From Antedon mediterranea (taxonomy: Eukaryota > Echinodermata > Crinoidea > Comatulida > Antedonidae): a stretch of DNA of 64,000 nucleotides. The notes beneath the pieces are model-generated. The model was given only the letters and a program-made list of their open reading frames with translations, did not search any database and was not told the origin of the DNA. Position 1 is the first letter of the stretch, and each line of letters begins with the position of its first letter. Below, in pieces: positions 26,901-36,944 of the stretch. The stretch covers positions 20,052,001 through 20,116,000 of the forward strand of contig NC_092671.1 of the NCBI RefSeq assembly GCF_964355755.1. The letters are read 5' to 3'. The translations under genes were made by a program, and so were the position numbers.

Positions 26901-29900
26901 ACTTCCGCTCGGGCCTTTAGAGAAGACGTCAACTGCCGATGGAAGCGTTCAACCATACCATTCGCACATAGGTGATATGATGTCGTACGGATACGCTTAG
27001 TGCCAATTATACAGTACTTGTAAGTTCTTTGAACAAGGCAGATTCAAATTGACGTCCACGATCAATTGTAAGTTAGTGTAGAAGGGGTACCAAAATTAGA
27101 AATCCAATTAGACACAAAAGCTTTTTCTACTGTTCGTGCTGTAATATTCGATATTGGTACCGCAATAGGCCATCTAGTAAATCTATCTACACATGTCAGT
27201 AAATATAAAAATCCATCAGATTGTGGTAGTGGTCCCACGATGTCTATATGAATATGGTGGAATGTTCAAATTTGATACAAGGTGTGAATTTTGATTCCGC
27301 TGACATGGAATGCATAATTGTACACATGTATGTATGTTCTTCCTCATGCCTGGCCAAACAAATCTATCGCCTATTAAACGTTGCGAAGCTCGCATACCTG
27401 GATGCGATAAACCATGAAGTTGATCAAACACCGTGTGCGTCGAAGAGGTACAAGAACGGAAGGACGAGTACTAGCAGTTGAAATGTCCCACACTAACATA
27501 GAATTTGACTCGGGTAACATGCATGTTTCTAGATTTAGTGAAGTAGATACCCGTTTTAGTCTGGTAAGTTCTTTGTCATTCTGCTGATATCTGGCCATCA
27601 CGCTAAAGTCAACTGGTGAGTAACTTGTCCAATGCGTTAATATTACTGCAAGATAAGGCATCAGCAACAACATTCTCCTTCCCCTTGATATGACGAATGT
27701 CTGTGGTGAACCTATAAATAAAGTTCAAATATCGAATTTCCCTTGGTGAGTATCTAACTGGACCAGACTGGAAGGCATTGACGAGTGGCTTCTGATCTGT
27801 AAATACCCGAAAACATCGACCGTCTCTGCTGGGCGTAGTGAGCGGGTGAAGAAAGCTATAGGTTGCCATTGCTCATCAGTTTTGATTCCTTGCTGTAGAA
27901 CGTCACCTACACCAACATCAGATGCATCAACTGCAAGGCTGAGCTGAGCATTTGGATGTAGTATTAGTAGAGTAGTTTCCGCTAGTGCAGCTTTTATAGT
28001 TGTAGGCCTAAAGGCATTCTTGATAGCATCATCAAGGTCAAAGCTGCGAATTTTGTTTCGTTTTGTAGAGAGTAAAGATGTTAGAGGAAACAGTATATCT
28101 GCACAACGTGGAATGAATGTGGTTGAATACTGTTAAAGTCGATGTGATGTCCCAAAAACGTCAATGACCAACACCAAACACACATCTCGTGGGGTCGATT
28201 ACTACGCCGTAATGTTCTAACCTCTCAAATACTTGATGCAAATGATCAATGTGCTGATCCTAATCATCACTGGCAATTAAGATGTCGTCGCCGTATGCAT
28301 AACAGAAGTTCAAACCACGGATGACTTCATCCATGAACCTTTGGATAGTTTGGGTTGACGATGCTGAATGTCGAGAATTTTTATCTTTGACAGAAAGGTT
28401 GGTAATGGATTGGTATCACACGGAATGTGATTTTTAACGTCAACTAACAATCCAAACGGCTGTGATACCTCGTGTAAGGAACTGTGCCTCTAGCTGAGCA
28501 AACCAAATGGTAGGGTCGCCAGGCCAAAATGGAAGCGTTTTCACCGGAATGAAGAAATAGAGGACAATGTATAGTGAGAGAGAGCTTTAATTCTAAACAT
28601 AGGCCTAACCATTATATACAAATTGTCTTACGCATCAAACAAATGTCAAAAAAGGAACTAATTAATTATTCATAAAATAAATATCAGATTGTGCATATAA
28701 AAATTAATATAAGGCTTCATTTCTTTAACAGAACATAGTTTAGGTCACTACAAAGGCCTTGGCAATAATCTCTGGATCCCCATATCTCTCCGTCAGTTCC
28801 TTAATTGCTGTGGGATACCCCACATTAGCATCTAGATAGGACGACCTATAAGGTTAGCCTCCTCAACTTTATACTGGTCCAAGTACTGCATCAAGTAATG
28901 CATACATTCATCTTTGGAACATCGTACCTCTATCCAGGACTTCGAATGCCCTAAAAATCGTTTAAATTCTAATGCATGACCAGCAAATTTCCTTATCTCT
29001 GTTTTCCGTTTCTGCATGGTAACTATTACTTGTTTTATGCTTGTTCCCTCGTCTACAGTGGTAGGAACAGGCATGACAGACTTAGCAGTATGAGTAATTG
29101 TAGGCATAGAAGGCAACGTCATAGCCGGTAAGTGTATTAAAATGTTACGTGACCTTCAGGAGCGTCGGCTATCTCCATTGACGTCACACTCCCTTGACTA
29201 CTTTCTTCTTGTCCTCTAGTAGCCTACTTTAAGACGAACCTCCATCAATTTTTCTTGTAATGCAATTATTATCTGCAGCTTTAATTCTTCTTGTTGAAAA
29301 ACGTTTTCTCTTCCTATATACTTATAGTTCATATGCGGTACCCTTTTCCTTTTTCTAATTTTACTTCTGGCGACTACGTCATCTTAACATACAGGTTGCT
29401 TTTTTAATACTCTTTGTCAATTATTGTAGCTGCTCAGTAAACTTCAAAACAAGTTTGTAATTCAGTTCTTTTATTGCGTTTCATCATCAAGGCCTTATTC
29501 CTGAATCTTGATCGACTGTAATAAACAAAATAAATGTTGAGTATTAACATGCAATACAGTATATTAATAGTATAGTAGTACCCCTATACATAAGACTATA
29601 ACCTAGCCTATCAGGCCGAACTACTACTGCGATCGAAAGCAAGCTTATAGGCCTAAGTCTTATCATACGTATTAAGGTGTATATAAATAAAGTAGTGTAT
29701 AAAACAGTAAGCTACAGTACTAGCTTATGCTAGTTAAAAGCATAGGCTACAATCTAGCCTCTAGACAGACAGCACTTAACACTACCAACAGTCTACTGCT
29801 CAAGATAGCATACTAGGCAAGCCTAATTTGCATTAAAAATTACTTGGAGCACCAGGTGAGCTAAAGCACAATTCTAACTTGCACAATAAACTTTACCTTT

Positions 29901-32900
29901 GTGTGCACTGACAGGTACAATACAGCATACGTTTATTCAAATGTATTGCTTGACAGCGATGAATGGAACATTCCAATCCCTCTTCCAAGTGGCCAATCCC
30001 GCAACTACGGCTCTTCCGGACATACAACAAAGTTTAACCATCGGTGAACAAGGGGAAAGTATACAATTGTATAATTCCCTGTAAAAATTACTCCAAATAG
30101 TATACCTATTACAAGTACAGTTTCTATAAATACCCAGTCTTCCGCAACCCTTAGAAAGACCATAACAATTTAACGAAAAATCAACCATTATTTTTTTAAT
30201 GTGGTAGGCCCCTTATGAAAAGTACCGTTGCCTTAGATAGGCTATTTTGTTTGCAAAAATAACACCATTTTAAAATGAATAATATTATTTTCTCATAACT
30301 ATTTTAAGGAGTAACAAATATAGATAATTACTTGATTTTGTTGCTTCTCTTGCCAACAAGGACGCTTCTCGATAATTTTTCTCTTGGGTCCAGTTCAAAT
30401 TCTTTACGTAGTACATCTACCCTATGTTTCTCATTATTTTGAACTTCCGATACCACAATCTTTAATCTAAATACACCCTGGATATGATAAGTGTACTACT
30501 ATTAGCAAAATTTCTCTCGAGCCTTTACAAAAGAGAGAAAAATCAGCTTTTAAAAAAATGGAAGCATTTTCTATCTTTCAATTTGATACTATAAATACAT
30601 TAAATTAGGCTAGCATAGTCAATTATTTGGCTGAATGGCTAGATAGTGCTTTACTTTCCAATTAGTAAACTTTAGTTCGAACACTATCGTGGAGTTAGTA
30701 AAGAGTTATTTCTAGGTAAAATACTATTTATGTGTGAGGAATGGGCATTATATATCAGCAGATGCGATACTGTTTATTGTCGCTAGACATTATATACCGT
30801 CTAAGAACTGGACAATAAATAGACCTACCTGCCAATATGTAACGTTGAAGAGGAAAGGATTTGAAATTGATTTCACTTCATTTGTATTTTCTGTAACTTG
30901 TAGAACATCTGGAAATCTCAAATTGTTCCCTTTTGTTTTCATTGGCAATGTTTCAAACCTATACATATCCATCCGGGGCCTAAAACGATGAAACAACAAA
31001 TAATAGATTATTATTATTATTATTACTAGATGGTACGCGAGCGTACCATCTAGCTGGTCGTGTCCACAGATGGTTCTCTAATACACAGTAATTTCAGCGT
31101 AAAAAATGTACGTACCGCAGGACTATAGTACATTGTCGTTTACAAATAAATAGACACGATGATTTATGTAAAATTAGCACCGTGGGAATTAGGCCTTGTC
31201 TTAAAAATGAGTCCGATTTTTTTATCTGAACTCATTTAAACAAACCTAGTTTGTGTTTTGTATATAACATTAGAGTGGAGGGATGGGGAAGAGGATGGGA
31301 AGAACAATTTTTAAATATATTCTCTATCCACTTAGTAACGAAATATTGTTTTAATATTAAATGTTTTATAGGCCTATCAATAATATACCACTAAACACAG
31401 TAAACAAGTACGATTTATAATACTTTTTTAAAACTGTCCCTGTTATAGTCGATTGTACAGTACATATAACGATACACTACTACGACGTTTATATTTGTTA
31501 TAATTATTAATTAATACAAACGTTGAGAAGCAACTGTCAGTAACAGTCACAGTAATAAATGTTCTTTGTATATCTTGTTTATATATCTAACAGTAACCAC
31601 ATTCACAGTAAGACAATTTTGATTCAAATGGCAAACAAAATGGTTAATATGTACAGTATTTACAATATTGTCAAAGTATTGCAATATTATATGTAAGTTT
31701 TATTCTCCAAGGGCCCATAAATTAAACGTATATTAAATCTATCAAAATAGGTTTTTTTTTTAAAGAAAATCGGCCTGTCTTCAACATTATGATACTGTAC
31801 TCGAGCTGTTCAACCGGTTTTCAGCTATTAAAAACAATTATCGTAGGAGGAGATAGGAAAATGCGAAGTATCCTCGTTTATTGTGTGCAGGTATTTTTTC
31901 ATGAGAACATCCATTAGACAGTGTATAAACAGGGTTACATCAGGTGGTTAAAATCAGTACCGAGATTCTAACCAACTTTATATACCATCGTGTAAACATT
32001 CTAGAAATAACGCGCGATTTACCGAATTTTGCCCTTACGTCTAAATTCGTTTTAATCGTCAATAACTAATTAGTTAACTAAATTTAATTAGTAAACAGGG
32101 TTACATCAGGTGGTTAAAATCAGTACCGAGATTCTAACCAACTTTATATACCATCGAGTAAACATTCTAGAAATAACGCGCGATTTACCGAATTTTGCCC
32201 TTACGTAAATTTATATATATAGATTCTTTATATTTGGCCCAATATAAACAAATACATCAGAAATTCCTCTTATATACACTGCAGAGATAATAAAAAATAT
32301 ACATACAAAATACAAATCTATATAAAATCAAATATAGGCCTAAAATATCAAAAAGTCTATGATCCATGAATTAGCGTTGGACAAATGTGTTATAGGTGAC
32401 AATAGACTGTGGGATAAATGACTTTTTATGGCGTTTAGTACGGCTTCAAAGCAGACGTATACGAATATTAGATGGAAGAAAAGTGTATTCCTTATGGAGT
32501 GGGTGGTCTGTTTGGGAGAGTATACTTTTAACCAAAGAGAACACACCTGCATCATAGTTGAAATTAAGTACGGATACATGAACTCCAATAACCCGCACGG
32601 CCCTTCTAGTAATTTTATTTAATAATACCTTATCTTTTTCATATAAACAAAGCCTCCCAGATAATTCTACAAAAAGATATAACACTAAGTATCGTCGACT
32701 GGTAGAACAGTATAAGAATTTGCTAGCATTAAATTTCCTAAGTTGTCTTAACAGATATAGCCGTTGTTGTCCTTTTTTATAGAGTTTTTTAATGTTAATA
32801 CACCAGTCCAGCTTTTCGTCTATTATAGTTCCTAGATATTTATGCTCTGGGACAACTTTAATTAACTCATTTCCTATATTAAGGGGCTCGTGAACCTATT

Positions 32901-35753
32901 TCCCTCCCTAAACTATATTTAAGGAAATGGTCTTTACATCAATTAGTGAAATGGTTTACAACATTATAGTAATTGTTAACAGATTTATTTATAAGATTAT
33001 ATCTGTTAACATGCAACAGACGGCAAATAATAAATGACGGTATGTTACGGTACTGATGGTTTGAATTCAATGATAAATGCAAATTATTGCATTGGAGTTT
33101 ATTACATAAAAAAATCAGTATAAGGCTATATTTTATATTGTTAAAACTTCGTTTCCATTAGAACGCCAAAGAAAAGACGTTAACTAAATGTACTGTCTTA
33201 CCGTAACTGGCGAATGGAGACTTCAAACGTAACGTCACAACCATGTCGTGCTCCTACCGTAGTTGTACAGTTCGTACCGTCTGCTTGAGGATTCAAGTAC
33301 TTCTTTAAGCGAAGTGAAAATGTTGCCGTCGAATGACAAATGTCCTGAAATATCATAATAGTGAATAATGCTGACCCTAAAGAGTCTCGTTTTATGTATA
33401 TTTAACATTAGGCCTAATCACATATTAACATTTTTTTTAGAAAAGCGAATTCTAAAATAGATTACATTAATTAGAGAGGTATACAAGGATAAATAGAACA
33501 TCTACATTCATTAGGGGAAAGAAAAACATTTTTAAAACATTGTACACTTGGAGTCATACGCACATTATTAGGTAAATTATTCCATAACTTAGATCCAATA
33601 AAAGAGAATGATCTATCACCAAATAGTCTACTAGTTTTAGGAACAGCAAGACGAGTAATATCTTGTGTGGATATGAGTCCCTGGCGACCAGGGTTATACC
33701 AGAGTTATACTAAAATGAGTTCCTGTAAATAGACGGGTGCTGAACCATTGATGCAGTTGTACCAAGATCTTAAATTCAATCCTTTGCTGGACAGGCAGCC
33801 AGAACGCAAATTTCATTTTAGCGTCAAAATGCTCAGAACATATTATATTTCTATTCATTCTAATACAAAATGTTGTCAGAAAATGTTTGTGACTTTTGAC
33901 CCTAGTATGCTCATATCTTGATAACTACTTGTAGTAGATGACATGCAATTGGTCTTAAATTGTTAACGACATAATGTTAATATTTATTCTAATGAAATAT
34001 TTTGTCCTAAAGTGACCGGAAACCACAATATTGATAGTCTCAAATTTCGGTAACCAAAGGGCATAAAATCGTAATATTGGGCTTAAATTTTGCAAGACGT
34101 ATATATTTATATTTGAACTAATGAAAAAAAATGTATTTAATTGTCTGCCTTTTTGAAGACCGCTTTTTGATATCTATATTTTCTTACTGTTGCTGAACTT
34201 CCAATGGCAATATGCACAATTTTCCAGTTGTTAAAGATGTATTGTCCCCTTTAAAAAAAATAATTGTTAACATTTTTGTTAAATACGCCATTTTAATGTA
34301 ACTAATAGTTATCTACTTTGACCAAACATTGAGGGTAAAAAATGTATCCTGAAAAAAACTGAAATTTAAAGCAAAAAATGGTCAAATTAACAGCCAGCCA
34401 ATGGGTTTTTGATTCAATTTAACTATATTTATTTTGTCATTTTATAAAAGCATTCTAAATTATGTAAAAATGATTCGTAATTGATTAAATCATTGTAATG
34501 TTAGTGTTTATTATTCTTATATAGAAACTATTATAACAAATATTGTAATTTTTTTGGATTGGTCACTGGAATGATAGCTAAATAGATTGGGTCGAATAGG
34601 CAAAATACTGCGACTCTCTATGACCAGTAGTTGACATTGTTTGGGTCAAAAGTCACTATCATTACTTCAATTCATCTCAAATATAAATATGTATATACTT
34701 ATAAATGCCTAACATCACAATTGTATGCCCATTAATTACCAAAATGTGAGACTACCAGGTCAAGGGTCAGTATGGTTTCCGGTCAATTTAGGACAACAAA
34801 ATTAATTATACCAAACATTAACACATTTTTGTCATTAGTTCAAATATAAATATACGTCTTGCATAATTTAAGCCCAATATTAGGTTTTTATGCTCGTTGG
34901 TTACCTAAATTTGAGACTATTTTTGTCATCCGTGTACGATTCTGACCCTAAGGCACCCCGCTAAAATAAAGTGCGCCTGTTGACTTGATTTTGAATAGTC
35001 TGCCATCTTTGGATATCTGAGATTGCTAAACCATCAAGCAGAGAGTCCAAACGAGACAGAATTAAAGATTTGGCTGGGTAAGCGCACGGAGAACGATCTA
35101 TAAAATAACGGATTCTACTTAAATTACGGATATGAAAATTAATACTTCTAAACAGTGAGCTTACTTGATTTTGGTCTATACCGGTATGCTAGCTATACAA
35201 AAATAAAGTAATCAAATTTATTTTATCTTGAAAAAATTAAACAATAAGAAACTACTGTACTGACTTCAAATACTAATGCTGAAAGATTATATTTTGCAGC
35301 AAATTTTTTATTATCACTGTTCTGTTGTAATTATAACTTTGATGAACGGTTCAATCAACAGTCATGTAGGCCTACTTTAAATCTAATAACAACATTATTC
35401 ATAATCATAAGCACTGTAAACTTAAAGATGTATTGTCCCTTTGACTACTGTAATTTCAAAAATATTTTATTTCGAGAAAAGGTGTCATTTTCAAGTATCA
35501 TAATAGTTAATATAATAACTTTTCAATATTACTTTGATATGGCCAATTTAAATTTAGAATATTTACATAAGTTTATGATTATTGTTATCGTCGTGATGAC
35601 TCCTCCTGCTCCTCCTCCTCCTCCAATTGAGTATAAAACAAATTTCGATAAAATGTTCACTAACACTAATATTATGTTAATAATATTTTCACTACTTACA
35701 AAATTGATTAATACAATAAAAGGTAATATCCAAAAATGGCCGTATGTCTTCAT
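17992..35753 (-). CDS. Notch-ligand-like DSL/EGF membrane protein, gene B (complete)
   Basis: Spliced model by eye. Coding exons: 35700-35753, 33202-33344, 30829-30979, 30332-30477, 22063-22316, 19556-21835, 19120-19297, 18864-19026, 18675-18763 and 17992-18097. They total 3564 nt (1187 residues plus TAA), with GT-AG borders and unbroken phase. The signal exon ([21 protein letters not shown] with A at -3) is the least certain, being 2.4 kb from the next. MNNL-like residues run about 19-164, DSL about 172-215 (six Cys), then 21 EGFs to about 1009, a juxtamembrane domain about 1010-1123, a transmembrane helix about 1131-1152 and a 34-residue tail after Arg1153, ending ITSV. The tandem position and shared exon order with gene A indicate local duplication. 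It probably acts as a cell-surface Notch-family ligand (family knowledge); its receptor is unproven. The introns hold about 8 kb and 2 kb of transposon debris without breaking the frame. Confidence 0.9.
18675..18763 (-). other. Transmembrane exon of gene B
   Basis: An 89-bp exon, phase 0 to 2, encodes a hydrophobic helix from V-Y-L-T-I-G through V-I-T-L-G-Y-F, followed by Arg. It is the only membrane-spanning segment besides the signal peptide, giving type I topology. Confidence 0.85.
19556..21835 (-). other. Single 2280-bp exon encoding 20 EGF repeats (gene B)
   Basis: One phase-1 exon between an acceptor ending at 21836 and a GTACTA donor at 19555. It encodes 20 EGF modules. Modules 1-5 and 17-20 are diverged; modules 6-16 are near-identical copies. 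Module 17 begins I-S-K-C, and modules 19-20 have a shortened linker (CNYC), so the C-terminal part has drifted from the calcium-binding pattern. Confidence 0.9.
19992..21245 (-). repeat. Eleven near-identical 114-bp tandem EGF repeats within gene B
   Basis: Exactly 1254 bp, i.e. 11 x 114 bp, with no indels and in frame. The module core is ESNPC, then D/N/Y-NQA-L/Q-C, then NDTVNG-Y/F-NC. Copies differ at few positions: I-D/N-E at the start, L or Q before Cys3, and T/Q/R in the G-x-NCQ linker. Every copy keeps the O-glucose consensus C-E/D-S-N-P-C, the Asx-hydroxylation consensus between Cys3 and Cys4, and an N-D-T glycosylation sequon. None has Ser/Thr before Cys3, so none matches the O-fucose site. 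High identity implies recent expansion or gene conversion, and copy number may vary between alleles or be mis-assembled. Confidence 0.95.
22405..22600. repeat. GC-rich tandem repeat with central dyad
   Basis: Two copies (about 22412-22493 and 22526-22598) of a unit with 'ccctcgtgtgttgttgttg', 'gcgccaccttgcgccctat' and 'gttgtcgccatgtg'. Between them is the perfect dyad CAGAGCCATATATATGGCTCTG. Confidence 0.85.
23642..23784 (+). pseudogene. MADF-like DNA-binding domain exon, frameshifted
   Basis: ATG at 23642 opens [12 protein letters not shown] one-base shift then leads to [24 protein letters not shown] and a consensus donor GTAAGT at 23785. L-Y-D, spaced Tyr and W-x-x-I-A are MADF hallmarks, found in transcription regulators and in PIF/Harbinger accessory proteins. 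No continuation was found, so it is probably a transposon or gene relic. Confidence 0.5.
24498..24835 (-). pseudogene. BEL/Pao gag fragment, downstream piece
   Basis: The minus-strand frame reads [15 protein letters not shown] then L-V-D-F-A-I-V-L. This matches the central gag (DUF1759 type) pattern of Pao retrotransposons. It continues the piece at 28753-29122 once the two inserted elements between them are removed. Confidence 0.6.
24818..26158. mobile_element. TIR element between Pao gag and Gypsy
   Basis: Left end GTGACATCATGGATTAAAGA is inverted at the right end as TCTTTAATCCATGGTGACATC. The interior is 1.3 kb, with a short ATG-initiated frame at about 25053 ([10 protein letters not shown]) but no transposase. 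Confidence 0.5.
26160..28752 (-). mobile_element. Gypsy LTR retrotransposon, internally deleted and decayed
   Basis: Two LTRs of about 215 bp (26160-26372 and 28536-28752) share 'ttttcaccggaatgaagaaa' and 'taggtcactaca'. Between them on the minus strand lie a gag start ([15 protein letters not shown], about 28460-28530) and RT with Y-A-Y-G-D-D (about 28290). RNase H follows (V-D-A-S-D-V-G-V-G, about 27930), then integrase zinc and core regions (27480-26660) and a pol C-terminus at about 26455-26600. Most of gag and protease is missing, and many stops and shifts are present. Confidence 0.85.
28753..29340 (-). pseudogene. BEL/Pao gag N-terminal fragment
   Basis: The minus frame reads [15 protein letters not shown], then S-K-D-E-C-M-H-Y-L and, after a stop, [17 protein letters not shown]. 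This is the DUF1759-type gag core. A coiled Gln/Glu-rich N-terminal piece starts near 29336. It ends abruptly where the Gypsy LTR begins at 28752. Confidence 0.65.
29428..29490 (-). repeat. Possible BEL/Pao LTR remnant, paired with 22966-23028
   Basis: About 63 bp, 'tgtagctgctcagtaaactt' onwards, recurs at 22966-23028 in the same orientation. It contains AATAAA on the minus strand and sits just upstream of the gag fragment. The two positions could be the LTRs of the broken Pao element, but the homology is short. Confidence 0.35.
31026..32223 (-). mobile_element. Non-autonomous Helitron in gene B intron
   Basis: The minus-strand 5' end is A|TCTATATATATAAATTTACG (32223). The 3' end is a perfect hairpin with arms AGATGGTACGC and GCGTACCATCT followed by CTAG|T (31026). 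The 5' region contains two 112-bp direct copies (31929-32040 and 32095-32206) differing at one visible position. A second member with the same hairpin starts at 50000. Confidence 0.75.
32330..32900 (-). pseudogene. LINE reverse-transcriptase C-terminal fragment
   Basis: The minus-strand frame reads [30 protein letters not shown], then [12 protein letters not shown] and S-F-I-P-Q-S-I across frames. This is the post-YADD thumb and C-terminal order of CR1/L2/Jockey-like elements. Confidence 0.7.
33465..33700 (-). pseudogene. LINE C-terminal tail fragment
   Basis: The minus frame reads [19 protein letters not shown], the G-x-R-S-F-x(5)-L-W-N-x-L-P signature at the end of CR1/L2-like ORF2. It lies in the first intron of gene B, right of exon 33202-33344. 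Confidence 0.65.
33870..34945. mobile_element. Inverted-repeat element of the 'ggtcaaaggtca' family
   Basis: The left arm (about 33870-34170) and right arm (about 34590-34945) are inverted diverged copies, e.g. 'gcaagacgtatatatttata' versus 'taaatatacgtcttgcataa'. The same family forms the arms at 55441-56406 and 61266-62601 and a copy at 43560-43860. A MITE of the AAGATGTATTGTC type is inserted in the loop near 34235. Confidence 0.6.
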
Positions 35754-36480
35754 TGTAACACAAACTAAACAGACTACACCTGATAACTGAGCGTAAACTT
35801 AATGTATGATTAATTTATTTAACCAACTTCCATTTATAACATGTAATTTAACACCAAATTGGTTATTTTAAGCATAGTAATTGAATTAAGTTGATCTAAC
35901 AATAGGTAATAGGTTTTTTATTAGAACTGTACATGCTAAGATAACAGAGTAACGGAAACTTAACGGCAATTATGCAGCAATTTATGGATACTAAATGGGT
36001 TTCTTGAGCAATTTATTTTTCAACAGTCTTGTTATGAAACATTTTTAAATGATAAGAAGTACTGTTAAGGCCACCTCTGATCATAAATTGTTATTGTAGG
36101 TCGATACAAAAATACAGCATGTAGGAACCGAAATTAAATTAATTGTACACACGTCTTTTCGAAAAAAAAAATGAACAGTAAAAAATGAGAATGTGCGGTG
36201 ACTATACACATTTTTATATACCGTATATAAAAATGTGGATATAATATGATAGGAGGTTGGCCACTGGAGGAAATATTCATTACATATACAGTGTTGGCAG
36301 TTTGTAACAGTAGGTAACAGGGGAACATTTTAGTTTAAAATTTTGTTTAGCAATTTTAATCAAACAACTAATTTTTTAGTCGAGAAAAATAGTTTTGTGA
36401 AAAAAGTTTTTGATGAACACTAACTTGAGTACGCGACTGCAGCCATGTCGGCCTATATGGCCTTATTACTGTAAAAACGC
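34946..36480. other. First-intron remainder and gene B upstream region
   Basis: Repeat-derived sequence (34946-35165), then the signal exon of gene B at 35700-35753 with a GTAAGT donor. Upstream of it, 35754-36480 shows no gene and no clear TATA. Confidence 0.4.
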
Positions 36481-36485
36481 GCCCA

Positions 36486-36650
36486 TACAAGGGTGTCTAG
36501 AAAACTCAGATCTCAGATAGGCCTATATCTGAGTTTTCTAGACCTAAGAAAACTCAGATACCTGACTTTTCTAGATCTAGAAAACTCAGATATCTGACTT
36601 TTCTAGATCTAGAGTTTTTTAGTTCCAGAATAGAACTAGAAAACCCAAAT
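36486..36650. repeat. Palindrome-rich repeat 'tctagaaaactcagat', left copy
   Basis: Multiple inverted copies of 'tctagaaaactcagat' and 'atctgagttttctaga' form nested hairpins. An inverted relative lies at about 41225-41332. Together they could be the terminal inverted repeats of a 4.85-kb element or two separate foldback elements. Confidence 0.65.
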
Positions 36651-36944
36651 GATTGGTTAATTTAAATGCATTTGCTTCTCAATTAGTGATAAAAGATGAT
36701 CACGCATCTTCTATAGTATTATTAGTAGGGCCTATTAAACGCGTGACAATTGTATTAAATTAGGCCTAAATGTAGTCACACGCGTGTGTTTGTTCAAAAT
36801 GCGTGTTTATTAAAAATCACTTTGGTAACTATGCTATTTTTATATAGCCATGCATCATAAAAATATAAATAATTGATTTATATAATATAACTTTTTTGAA
36901 ATTGTAAACTATATGTCTCGTACTTTTGGAGATGATAAATGATG

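Larger units (their letters stand above)
22317..30331 (-). other. 8-kb transposon-filled intron of gene B
   Basis: The intron separates the last MNNL-like exon from the DSL exon. It holds a GC-rich tandem repeat, a MADF-like exon, BEL/Pao gag pieces, a TIR element, a Gypsy element and dispersed AGGCCT palindromes. At 29500-30331 nothing coding was seen. Confidence 0.7.

Noticed and set aside
32340-32685. Two overlapping minus-strand frames as host genes
   Set aside because: They read as frameshifted LINE reverse-transcriptase tail.
35428-35790. 120-residue plus-strand frame with a proline run
   Set aside because: Overlaps the gene B signal exon on the other strand and a MITE-like start; no splice or family support.
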